From Cetobacterium somerae ATCC BAA-474 (lineage in GTDB: Bacteria; Fusobacteriota; Fusobacteriia; Fusobacteriales; Fusobacteriaceae), in assembly GCF_000479045.1 (NCBI RefSeq), contig NZ_KI518074.1, positions 1 through 45,972 on the forward strand: 45,972 nt of DNA, read 5' to 3'. The stretch's first letter is position 1. The number at the start of each line of letters is the position of its first letter. Below the pieces are notes generated by a model. The model was not told the DNA's origin. It saw only the letters and a list, made by a program, of their open reading frames with translations, and searched no databases. Of the stretch, positions 26,876 through 34,163 are shown piece by piece. The translations under genes were made by a program, and so were the position numbers.

Positions 26876-27634
26876 TTATCTTGCTCCTGCTTTTATAACT
26901 TGAATAAATGTTGGTGCATCTAACGAAGCTCCTCCTACAAGTCCACCATCTATATTTTCCATTGCTAATAACTCTGCTGCATTTTTAGCATTCATTGATC
27001 CTCCATATTGGATTGTCATTTCTGATGCTGCTTCTGCTCCAAACATAGCTATTAATACATCTCTAATCTCTTTATGAGTCTCTTCTGCCATTTCTGGTGT
27101 AGCTGTTTTTCCAGTTCCTATAGCCCATACTGGTTCGTATGCCACAACAACTTTAACTGCCTCTTCAGGTGTTAATCCTGCTAATCCTTCTCTAATTTGC
27201 TTTTCGTTTACTTCAGATGTTTTTCCTGATTCTCTTTCCTCTAATTTTTCTCCAATACATAATATTGGAATTAAATCGTGAGCTAAAGCTGCCTTTACTT
27301 TTTCATTAATGAAAGCATTAGACTCATGGAAATACTCTCTTCTTTCTGAATGTCCTAATATAACGTATTTTACTCCAATTTCTTTTAACATAACTGGTGA
27401 TATTTCTCCTGTGTATGCTCCTGAATCTTTTGGATGCATGTTTTGTGCAGCTATTGCAACATTTGATCCTTCAACTGTTTTTACAGCTGATTCTAAAGCT
27501 GTGAATGGAGCTCCAATTACAATTTCTACTCCTTCTACACCATTTGTTAACTCTTTTAACTCTGATAATGTAGCTTTTGTTTCTGCTACTGTTTTATTCA
27601 TTTTCCAGTTTCCTGCGATTATTGTCTTTCTCAT
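26876..27634 (-). CDS. tpiA: Triosephosphate isomerase
   Basis: Interconverts dihydroxyacetone phosphate and glyceraldehyde-3-phosphate. The 252 residues form a complete TIM barrel: AGNWKMNK (Lys), ILGHSERREYF (catalytic His), AYEPVWAIGTG (catalytic Glu), and the phosphate-binding YGGSMNAKN and GGLVGGASL. It precedes gpmI on the same strand. Confidence 0.97.
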   Translation of the reverse strand: MRKTIIAGNWKMNKTVAETKATLSELKELTNGVEGVEIVIGAPFTALESAVKTVEGSNVAIAAQNMHPKDSGAYTGEISPVMLKEIGVKYVILGHSERREYFHESNAFINEKVKAALAHDLIPILCIGEKLEERESGKTSEVNEKQIREGLAGLTPEEAVKVVVAYEPVWAIGTGKTATPEMAEETHKEIRDVLIAMFGAEAASEMTIQYGGSMNAKNAAELLAMENIDGGLVGGASLDAPTFIQVIKAGAR

Positions 27635-27750
27635 TGATTTCTCCCTCCAAAACTTTTTTATTAATTTTAATTTTATAATAACATAATTTCTAGTTTTTTA
27701 ACACGCACGACATTGTCTATATTTTCATCCTATTTTGAGTATTTTTTTCT

Positions 27751-28341
27751 CTAATTTAGTAATTTTCTTCTACCTTCTTCTTTTAAAACCTCTTTTAGGT
27801 AATCTTTTGAGTTTGCTAATAAATCCTCTAGTAATGGTACTATTGCTCCTTCTAAAAGCTCTATAATCCCTACAAAATCCTCCTTTTTAAAGGCTTCGAA
27901 AATCTCTTCTGCATATTTCTTAAACTCTTCTACATACTCGTTGTAATCAGAGTATAATAAATCTATCGCCGTTGCTTCTTTTAGAGACAGTACTATTCCA
28001 AATACCCACTCAACAAAACTTACCATCTCTATTATTTTTCCAATATCATTCATCTCTTCTTCTACTTCAGATAAATTTTCAAAAAATCTATCAGAATAAG
28101 GCTCTAAAAGATATAAAGATTCTATTAAAATCTCTCTATGTGAACGTGTTGTTAACTCTAAAATCTTTACTTTTTTATTTAAAGGTAAAGATTTACCATC
28201 CACCATCTCTCCATCAAGTTTTAATTCAACAATAACTTCACCATTTTGAATTACATTTGCCTCTAATTTTTCTAATACATTCAATAACTTTGTATTCTTT
28301 ATTCCTATATTTATCTTTTCACCATTTATAAAAATCTCCAT
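27751..28341 (-). CDS. Uncharacterised protein with ThiS-like start and helical body
   Basis: I do not recognise this 196-residue protein. Residues 1-65 (MEIFINGEKINIGIKN, then VIVELKLDGEMVDG and LPLNKKVKILELTTRS) resemble a small beta-grasp-like domain. The rest is strongly acidic and helical, with repeated leucines and aromatic residues and runs such as EEMNDIGKIIEMVSF. There is no signal peptide, membrane segment or cysteine. It begins 22 bases after the comF stop, with a GAGG ribosome site, and is the last gene before tpiA. Its steady codon use matches the neighbours, so it is likely an expressed lineage-specific gene. Confidence 0.7.
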   Translation of the reverse strand: MEIFINGEKINIGIKNTKLLNVLEKLEANVIQNGEVIVELKLDGEMVDGKSLPLNKKVKILELTTRSHREILIESLYLLEPYSDRFFENLSEVEEEMNDIGKIIEMVSFVEWVFGIVLSLKEATAIDLLYSDYNEYVEEFKKYAEEIFEAFKKEDFVGIIELLEGAIVPLLEDLLANSKDYLKEVLKEEGRRKLLN

Positions 28342-28362
28342 TTCTACCCATCCTCATTTTAG

Positions 28363-28986
28363 TCATTTAAAATAATCTCGCACTACAGCTATTGTAAAAA
28401 AAACTACACTTTTTGCCTTCTGATTTTCTAAAAATTCTTTTTCTATCTCTTTTATTGTTGCACCTGTTGTTACAATATCATCAACTATTAATATATTTTT
28501 TTGAAAATAATCTCTTGTTACTTTAAATGCTTTTTTTACATTTTCTTTTCTTTTTTCATGTTCTTTTATCTCATACATATGTTTTGTATTTTTTATTCTT
28601 TCAATATTTTCAAATTTTATATCTGCTGATTTTAGTATTTCATCAACTTGATTATATCCTCTTTCTAGAAATCTCTTTTTATTCACAGGGACAGATATTA
28701 CCACATCAATCTCTTCTTTTATTTGAATCTGTTCTATAGACTCTTTTACATGTCTACTTAGACTGTTTGCAACACCTTTTCTGTTTTTAAATTTTAAGTC
28801 AAAAATTATTTTTTTTACATCTGTATAATAATATAAATAGTATAAGTTTTCTCTTTGTTTTAAGTCACTCATTTTTTCTAGTTTTATAATACATTTAGAA
28901 CACAAATACCCTTTATTTTCGAGATGGCACCCACATAAAGAACAGGTATTATCAAATAATAGTTTTCTAAGGAGTTGCTTTAGCAT
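28363..28986 (-). CDS. comF: ComF-family phosphoribosyltransferase-like protein
   Basis: The 207 residues show an N-terminal zinc finger (CSLCGC with CSKC about 15 residues later) and a PRTase fold with the PRPP-binding loop ILIVDDIVTTGATIKE near the C-terminus; ERGYNQVDEI is the family motif. ComF proteins help move single-stranded DNA during natural transformation and recombination, but they are also found in bacteria not known to be competent. It overlaps the zinc-ribbon gene upstream by about 20 bases. Confidence 0.88.
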   Translation of the reverse strand: MLKQLLRKLLFDNTCSLCGCHLENKGYLCSKCIIKLEKMSDLKQRENLYYLYYYTDVKKIIFDLKFKNRKGVANSLSRHVKESIEQIQIKEEIDVVISVPVNKKRFLERGYNQVDEILKSADIKFENIERIKNTKHMYEIKEHEKRKENVKKAFKVTRDYFQKNILIVDDIVTTGATIKEIEKEFLENQKAKSVVFFTIAVVRDYFK

Positions 28987-29188
28987 ATCTTTTGCCTTTT
29001 TTATTTTTTGCGAACTCTTTATCTACTATTTTCGCTGAATAAAACTCCGTATAACCACATTCTACACAAGTTTTTACATAGTACGTTCCAATCTCTATTT
29101 TTAATCCAGGGCTTTTTTCTGGTATCACTGCAGTTTTGACTATATATCTATCACTTCCACACTTTAAACATTTATAATCCAAGTTCAT
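28967..29188 (-). CDS. Small zinc-ribbon protein
   Basis: Protein of 73 residues containing a classical four-cysteine ribbon: YKCLKCGSDRY and VKTCVECGYTEFY separated by about 30 residues, then a basic tail (KNKKGKRYAKATP). It resembles the COG3478 type of predicted nucleic-acid-binding Zn-ribbon proteins. The start is placed at ATG 29188, inside the 3' end of yraN; a GTG three bases earlier (29191) is possible, but neither has a well-spaced ribosome site. Translation is probably coupled to yraN. Function unknown. Confidence 0.8.
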   Translation of the reverse strand: MNLDYKCLKCGSDRYIVKTAVIPEKSPGLKIEIGTYYVKTCVECGYTEFYSAKIVDKEFAKNKKGKRYAKATP

Positions 29189-29531
29189 CACCCCAAAAAA
29201 TATTCTTAATCCATTCTATTTTTTCACCTAGAAAAACTACTGCATCAAATCTTATTTTTTCATTTTCCAATCTATTTCTTCTTATAAACTCTTTTGCTGT
29301 TATATATATCTTTTTCATCTTTTTTTTATCTATCGCCTCTTGTGGCATTCCAAAAGATAAGTTTTTTCTATATTTAACTTCAAAAAAAACAAGGGTCGTT
29401 TCATCGTATCCGATTATATCTATCTCTCCAAAGGAACCTTGATAATTCATAGCCAACACCTTCACTCCAATGTTTTCTAAGTATTCTTTACCTTTTTCTT
29501 CATAAATCTTACCCTTGCTTCTTTTATTCAT
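29172..29531 (-). CDS. yraN: UPF0102 / YraN family endonuclease-like protein
   Basis: The 119 residues match the YraN family: GKIYEEKGKEYLENIGVKVLAMNY, then GEIDIIGYDE, and FFEVKYRKNLSFG. The Glu, Asp and ExK residues are those of the restriction-endonuclease-like fold, suggesting a DNA nuclease or Holliday-junction-type role that is not established. It lies four bases after rnhB and overlaps the zinc-ribbon gene, the common rnhB-yraN order. Confidence 0.92.
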   Translation of the reverse strand: MNKRSKGKIYEEKGKEYLENIGVKVLAMNYQGSFGEIDIIGYDETTLVFFEVKYRKNLSFGMPQEAIDKKKMKKIYITAKEFIRRNRLENEKIRFDAVVFLGEKIEWIKNIFWGDELGL

Positions 29532-29534
29532 ATT

Positions 29535-30146
29535 TTACTCTCCTAAAATTTTCTTTAAAAAACTTTTTCTATGAACTGTTTCAATAGGTCCTTTTTCTAA
29601 TATCATTTCACGATGAGCTTTTGTTCCATACCCTTTATGTTTTTCAAAAGTATATTCTGGATAAAGTTTTGCTGTTTCAAGCATCATTCTATCTCTAGTA
29701 ACTTTTGCTATTATCGAAGCTGCTGCTATGGCTAAACTTTTCGAATCACCTTTTATTACAGGTTCTTGTTCGCCTTCATATTCTCTAATTTTATGATTTC
29801 CATCTACTAAAACTTTTTCGAATGTTGTTTCTTTTTCTATTTGTTTTATCGCTCTTCTCATAGCTAAAAATGTAGCATTCAATATATTTATTTCATCTAT
29901 CTCTTTAACATCAGCAATTCCTATACCTATATAAAAATTATCCATAATAACATCAAAAAGTTCCTCTCTAACTTTTTCAGTTAATTTCTTAGAATCATTT
30001 ATCTTATCTAACTTCTCATCATACTTTTTTAATTTAGCTACTGCTGCAACTACTGGTCCTGCTAATGGTCCTCTTCCAGCTTCATCTACTCCTATGATAT
30101 CTCCATTTTCTAAATCAAAAAGATACATTGTATTTTTTATATCCAT
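29535..30146 (-). CDS. rnhB: Ribonuclease HII
   Basis: Cleaves RNA in RNA-DNA hybrids and removes single ribonucleotides from DNA. The 203 residues have the metal-binding signature IIGVDEAGRGPLAGPVVAA near residue 17, LVDGNHKI (second Asp) and IIAKVTRDRMM (third Asp). It lies between rluD and yraN on the same strand. The 52-base gap after rluD carries a 7-bp hairpin (ATAGGT / ACCTAT around 30160-30174) of unknown effect. Confidence 0.95.
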   Translation of the reverse strand: MDIKNTMYLFDLENGDIIGVDEAGRGPLAGPVVAAVAKLKKYDEKLDKINDSKKLTEKVREELFDVIMDNFYIGIGIADVKEIDEINILNATFLAMRRAIKQIEKETTFEKVLVDGNHKIREYEGEQEPVIKGDSKSLAIAAASIIAKVTRDRMMLETAKLYPEYTFEKHKGYGTKAHREMILEKGPIETVHRKSFLKKILGE

Positions 30147-30198
30147 TTCATCTCCACTATTTATAGGTTGTACCTATACATCTATATTTTTCCTTTTA

Positions 30199-31149
30199 TT
30201 ATTTCTGCAATCTTGCTATCTTATTTATATCTAATTTTAGCCTCTTTGCCACATCTTTAAAATCCTCTTTCAACTCTCCTAAAACTACCATTTCTTTTCC
30301 TGTTATAGGGTGATTAAATTTCAAATAATAAGAGTGAAGCATTTGTCGTTTTATTAAATCTGAACTACTTCCATAAACTTCATCTCCTAAAATAGGATGG
30401 TTTAAACTTTTCATATGCACTCTTATTTGATGAGTTCTACCTGTTTCTATTCCTACTTCTACTAAAGAGAATCCCTGTACGCTATCTATAACTTCATAAT
30501 TAGTTATTGCTATTTTCCCATTTTCTGTTACAACAGCCATTTTTTTTCTATCTTTAGAATCTCTACCAATTAAAGTTTCTATTCTACCACCTATATTTTT
30601 AAAATTCCCTTTACATATACAAACGTATCTTTTTTCAATAGTTTTATCTTTAAACATATCAGTTAATTTTACATGAGCTATATCATTCTTAGCTATAACT
30701 ATCAATCCACTTGTATCTTTATCCAATCTATGGACAATTCCAGGTCTAATAACTCCATTTATTGTAGATAAATCCTTTATATGATAAAGAACTGCATTAA
30801 CCAAAGTTCCAGTATAGTACCCTTGAGCTGGATGAACAATCACTCCTGGATCTTTATTAATTATAACCATATCTTTATCTTCATATACTATATCTATTGG
30901 AATATTTTCAGGTAACACTTCTAGTACTTCATCTTCAGGAATTTTTACTATTATCGTTTCTTTTCCTTTGAGTTTATTTCCACTTTTCGTTTTAGATTTA
31001 TTATCTATTGCTACATTTTCATTATCGATTAACTTTTGAATATAACTTCTCGTAGCATCTTCAAAAAATTCATTTAGAAAAGCATCCAATCTTTTTCCCT
31101 TATCTTTTTCTTCAACCTTTATTTCTATAACTTCTTTATATTTTTCCAT
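30199..31149 (-). CDS. rluD: RluA-family 23S rRNA pseudouridine synthase
   Basis: The 316 residues have an N-terminal S4 RNA-binding domain (about residues 15-75) and the RluA catalytic domain with GIVHRLDKDTSGLIVIAK (catalytic Asp near 145). The late GRTHQIRVHM and HPILGDEVYG are standard. The S4 domain and length fit RluD (helix 69 of 23S rRNA), but other RluA subfamilies cannot be ruled out from sequence alone. It is the first gene of a rluD-rnhB-yraN cluster. Confidence 0.88.
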   Translation of the reverse strand: MEKYKEVIEIKVEEKDKGKRLDAFLNEFFEDATRSYIQKLIDNENVAIDNKSKTKSGNKLKGKETIIVKIPEDEVLEVLPENIPIDIVYEDKDMVIINKDPGVIVHPAQGYYTGTLVNAVLYHIKDLSTINGVIRPGIVHRLDKDTSGLIVIAKNDIAHVKLTDMFKDKTIEKRYVCICKGNFKNIGGRIETLIGRDSKDRKKMAVVTENGKIAITNYEVIDSVQGFSLVEVGIETGRTHQIRVHMKSLNHPILGDEVYGSSSDLIKRQMLHSYYLKFNHPITGKEMVVLGELKEDFKDVAKRLKLDINKIARLQK

Positions 31150-31336
31150 CTTTCACTTCCTACCTAAACTCTATACTTTCTAAACAAAATTATATCACAA
31201 GTTATTTTCTATTACAAAATTATTACTCAAAAAAAAAGAAATCTATTTTTTTGGAGTATATATGTTACAGAATGGTAAAATTATTAATTCCATTTTTAAT
31301 TTTAGGAGATTAATTAAAACGAGGAGGTTTATTTTT

Positions 31337-32050
31337 ATGAAAAAATTAACACTTTTAGCATGTTCTTTATTCGCTTTTGCTGCTGTTGCTCAAGCAAAAG
31401 AAGTGGCTGCTCCTGTTACAAGTTCTAAAGAAGTTGTAGCTGAGCCTGTTATTATTGAAGAAGTTGTTGTAGCTCCTGTTGTTGAAAACCCTTGGGGATT
31501 TATTAACTTAAGAGCTGGATGGGATTTCTGGAGTGAATACGGAAACTTCAACAGACATGAAAATTATGACACTAATCTTTCTAAGAAAACTAAAGATTTT
31601 GGTGGAGAGTTAGCTATTGAAGCTTACAAATCTTGGGACTACTTTGATTTAGGTCTTGGTGTTGCTTATCAGCATCATATGAAAAGAAAATCTACTGATA
31701 ATGTTTCTGGAGCAGAGTTCTCTTCAGTTCCAGTTTATGTAACTGGTAGATATGATATCAACTACTGGGATTGGGCTGCAACTCCATATATTAAAGCTAA
31801 CGTTGGTTACTCATTTAACTTTAATTCAAAAGATGTTGATGGACCAGACTTTAGCTATGGTACAAAAGTTGACGATGGATTATATTGGGCAGCTGGTGTT
31901 GGAGTTCAATATGAGGACTTTAACGTAGATATCCTTTATGGTGCTAACTATGCTAAAACTAAAGTTAGTGACGGTCCAGACAGTATGAAATTCGATAACG
32001 ACTATGAGAGAGTTACTCTTTCTGTAGGTTATAGATTCAATATCTGGTAA
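31337..32050 (+). CDS. Outer-membrane beta-barrel protein
   Basis: Secreted protein of 237 residues. A clear signal peptide (Lys-rich start, then a hydrophobic core ending VAQAKE) is followed by a proline- and valine-rich linker with repeats such as EVVAEPVIIEEVVVAPVVE, then alternating hydrophobic beta strands rich in Tyr and Trp. It ends YRFNIW, a terminal aromatic typical of outer-membrane proteins recognised by BamA. I take ATG 31337 as start: GAGGAGG at 31321-31327 is correctly spaced. An upstream in-frame ATG at 31262 would put 25 unrelated residues before the signal peptide. A strong terminator follows. Confidence 0.85.
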   Translation: MKKLTLLACSLFAFAAVAQAKEVAAPVTSSKEVVAEPVIIEEVVVAPVVENPWGFINLRAGWDFWSEYGNFNRHENYDTNLSKKTKDFGGELAIEAYKSWDYFDLGLGVAYQHHMKRKSTDNVSGAEFSSVPVYVTGRYDINYWDWAATPYIKANVGYSFNFNSKDVDGPDFSYGTKVDDGLYWAAGVGVQYEDFNVDILYGANYAKTKVSDGPDSMKFDNDYERVTLSVGYRFNIW

Positions 32051-32068
32051 AAAGCATTTTAAATATAT

Positions 32069-32106
32069 AAAAGGAGATAACTAATAGTTATCTCCTTTTT
32101 CTTTTA
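32069..32106. terminator. Bidirectional terminator between the OMP gene and the encapsulin gene
   Basis: Perfect 12-bp stem AAGGAGATAACT / AGTTATCTCCTT with a 3-base loop and flanking A and T runs on both sides. Confidence 0.92.
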
Positions 32107-32892
32107 TTATTTATAGCTTATAACTCTCGTATTATCTAATACTCTAAATGTAAATGTTTCTGTTATAAATAACTCCACTTCTTGATTTGTATGTCCTTGA
32201 TACCCTAAAGAAAAATCTTCTCCTAATACAAGCTCAATATTTTCATTATCATAAGGAACTAATAATCCTCCAGTTATACTATTTGAAACTATTATTGGCA
32301 TCCCTAATATCTTTTCTAATCTTTTTGCTAACGAATCATTTAAATTTACCATATTTAAATATATAAATTTTTCAAGACCTACAACTAATGCATAAGGTCC
32401 TTTACTAAATCCTGTATTTCTTAATTTTGAAACTCCGTACATTAAATTTTTTATTGTTTCTTGTTCTGTTTTTCCAAAATCTAAAGCTTGTTTTTCATCT
32501 TTTAACAACCCTACTATACAAGCTTCATCTAATCCAAAATATACTGCCTCTTCTTCAAATTTAGCTGCATTTTTCAAAGCTTCATCTAAATTTGTATAAT
32601 CAATATCTCTAGCTCCTCTTTCAAAATTGTCTAATTCCCATCTACTTAACTTAAAAGTTATTCTATTTTCTACGAAAGGTTGTGTTTGATAAACACCGTA
32701 ACTTAAATCACCTTTTTTATGTATTGCTAATCTTCCTGTATTTACTCCACCTTTTTCTTTTCCAATAGGTCCTGTTACTCTTACAAATCTTCTAGCTGAT
32801 AACTGAGTTGTTAAAACCTCTTTTGCTCTTTCCTCTATATCTTTCCAAACTTTCCCACTAATTGGTGCTAATTCTTTTTTTAGAAAATCCAT
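32107..32892 (-). CDS. enc: Encapsulin shell protein (family 1)
   Basis: Self-assembling nanocompartment shell with an HK97 fold, 261 residues. The start MDFLKKELAPISGKVWKDIEE, then RRFVRVTGPIGKEKGG, and the later YALVVGLEKF and EDFSLGYQGH, are hallmarks of the linocin-M18/encapsulin family; the ending FRVLDNTRVISYK is typical. It lies 11 bases after the gene for an encapsulated ferritin-like protein that carries a targeting peptide, so the pair is a complete iron-storage compartment. Shell size cannot be read from sequence. Confidence 0.95.
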   Translation of the reverse strand: MDFLKKELAPISGKVWKDIEERAKEVLTTQLSARRFVRVTGPIGKEKGGVNTGRLAIHKKGDLSYGVYQTQPFVENRITFKLSRWELDNFERGARDIDYTNLDEALKNAAKFEEEAVYFGLDEACIVGLLKDEKQALDFGKTEQETIKNLMYGVSKLRNTGFSKGPYALVVGLEKFIYLNMVNLNDSLAKRLEKILGMPIIVSNSITGGLLVPYDNENIELVLGEDFSLGYQGHTNQEVELFITETFTFRVLDNTRVISYK

Positions 32893-32903
32893 ATTATTCC
32901 TCC

Positions 32904-33269
32904 TTATCCTTTTAATGAACCTATATTTAATGATTTTACATCTGCTACTACTTCACTGCTTCCTGAATTTTGCTCATTTCCACCATTTCTTCCCATTAAT
33001 TGAGCTTCTATTCCTACAATTTTTCCCTGTCTAAATATATAATCTTCCATCTCTTTTCCGAATTCAAATTGATTTCTTCTTAGCCATTCAACTATCATAA
33101 CAGCATGCTCCATCTCTTCATTTCTATTATGAATCATAATTTCTTTAAGTTCAGGATCTACTGCCATTTCAGCTCTTTGGTTATAATCATCCACTGCCTG
33201 TAGCTCCTCCTTTAAACTTTGTATTGCATAGTCTAAATCTGTAGCTTTTTTACTAATTCCATCTAACAT
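32904..33269 (-). CDS. Encapsulated ferritin-like cargo protein (EncFtn)
   Basis: Half-ferritin of 121 residues that forms its ferroxidase site at a dimer interface. The helical part (residues 1-95) contains EELQAVDDYNQRAE and NRNEEMEHAVMIVEWLRR, with the ligands Glu34 and the E52xxH55 pair. A flexible Gly/Ser/Asn-rich linker follows, then the short C-terminal SLNIGSLKG, the type of peptide that docks cargo in the shell. Known relatives oxidise Fe(II) and pass it into the encapsulin lumen. It is transcribed with the shell gene. Confidence 0.93.
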   Translation of the reverse strand: MLDGISKKATDLDYAIQSLKEELQAVDDYNQRAEMAVDPELKEIMIHNRNEEMEHAVMIVEWLRRNQFEFGKEMEDYIFRQGKIVGIEAQLMGRNGGNEQNSGSSEVVADVKSLNIGSLKG

Positions 33270-33525
33270 ATTTCCTACACCTCCACATAATAAAATACTC
33301 TTTTAATTTTATTATGTCTTTTCTCTATTTTTCCTTCTTTAATTTTTTATTTATCTAATTTTTAAATTTACAATCCAAATAATAACTGAGTTTTAGAAAA
33401 TTTGAAATATAGATAAGTATAGTTTTTTTTGGTATCATATTAATATAGTATTGTTTTTTATAAGGGTTCTTTTAAATGTTTAGCTTTTTTTATTTTTTAT
33501 TTAATTTCTAGAAAGGTCGGGGGAC

Positions 33526-34122
33526 ATGACTATGATTGAAAAAGAAGATATAATTTTAGCACAAAACGGAGATGAAGAATCAATTGAAAAAATTATCAAA
33601 GAGTATCAAGGAGCAATCTATAAAAATAATCGTTCATTTTTTCTTAAAGGTGGAGATAGTGACGATTTAATGCAAGAAGGATTAATAGGTCTTATTAAAG
33701 CTATTAAATCTTACGACGAAACTAGGAACGCGTGTTTTAGTACTTTTGCAAATCTTTGTATTAGAAGACAAATGATTACAGCTGTTAAAAATCATAACTC
33801 TGATAAATACAAAAATCTAAATCTTGCAATGCAAGGTGAAGGTTATTCTGCACAAGAGGAAAGTATTCATTACTCGCGTCCTTCTCTAGGATTTTATTCA
33901 CCTGAAGATATCTTTTTAGGTAAAGAGTTAGTTAATCTTCTAACTGGTTTCCTTGAAGAAAATCTAAGTACTCTAGAGAAAAAAGTTTTTACGTATTTAT
34001 GCAAAGAGTATACTTATGTTGAGATTGCTGATTTTTTAAATGAACCTCCAAAAAAAATAGACAATACTATTCAAAGAATTAAAAAGAAAATTTTAACTTA
34101 TCTGGGTTCTTACTCAAAGTAA
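33526..34122 (+). CDS. Sigma-70 family RNA polymerase sigma factor (SigH-like)
   Basis: The 198 residues contain region 2 (about 10-85: DDLMQEGLIGLIKAIKSYD, then FSTFANLCIRRQMITAVK) and region 4 (about 140-192: LSTLEKKVFTYLCKEYTYVEIADFLN, then KKIDNTIQRIKKK). This most resembles the sporulation sigma-H group of low-GC bacteria, although sporulation is not expected here. The start ATG 33526 has AAAGG ten bases upstream, with a G-rich run in between. It is divergent from the encapsulin operon across a 256-base gap, and nothing near it identifies its regulon. No anti-sigma gene adjoins it. Confidence 0.88.
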   Translation: MTMIEKEDIILAQNGDEESIEKIIKEYQGAIYKNNRSFFLKGGDSDDLMQEGLIGLIKAIKSYDETRNACFSTFANLCIRRQMITAVKNHNSDKYKNLNLAMQGEGYSAQEESIHYSRPSLGFYSPEDIFLGKELVNLLTGFLEENLSTLEKKVFTYLCKEYTYVEIADFLNEPPKKIDNTIQRIKKKILTYLGSYSK

Positions 34123-34124
34123 AT

Positions 34125-34158
34125 AAAAAGAAGGAGAGCAATTACTCTCCTTCTTTTT
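34125..34158. terminator. Bidirectional terminator between sigma factor gene and proS
   Basis: Perfect 14-bp stem AAAAAGAAGGAGAG / CTCTCCTTCTTTTT with a 6-base loop, usable in both directions. Confidence 0.92.
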
Positions 34159-34163
34159 ATTTA

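Noticed and set aside
30158-30180. Palindrome ATAGGT / ACCTAT before rnhB as a second copper operator
   Set aside because: It resembles the copA palindrome only in outer bases and lies in front of rnhB, a housekeeping gene without a metal link.
31262-31336. Upstream ATG giving the outer-membrane protein 25 more residues
   Set aside because: The extra residues are not signal-like, and the strong GAGGAGG site serves the internal ATG at 31337.
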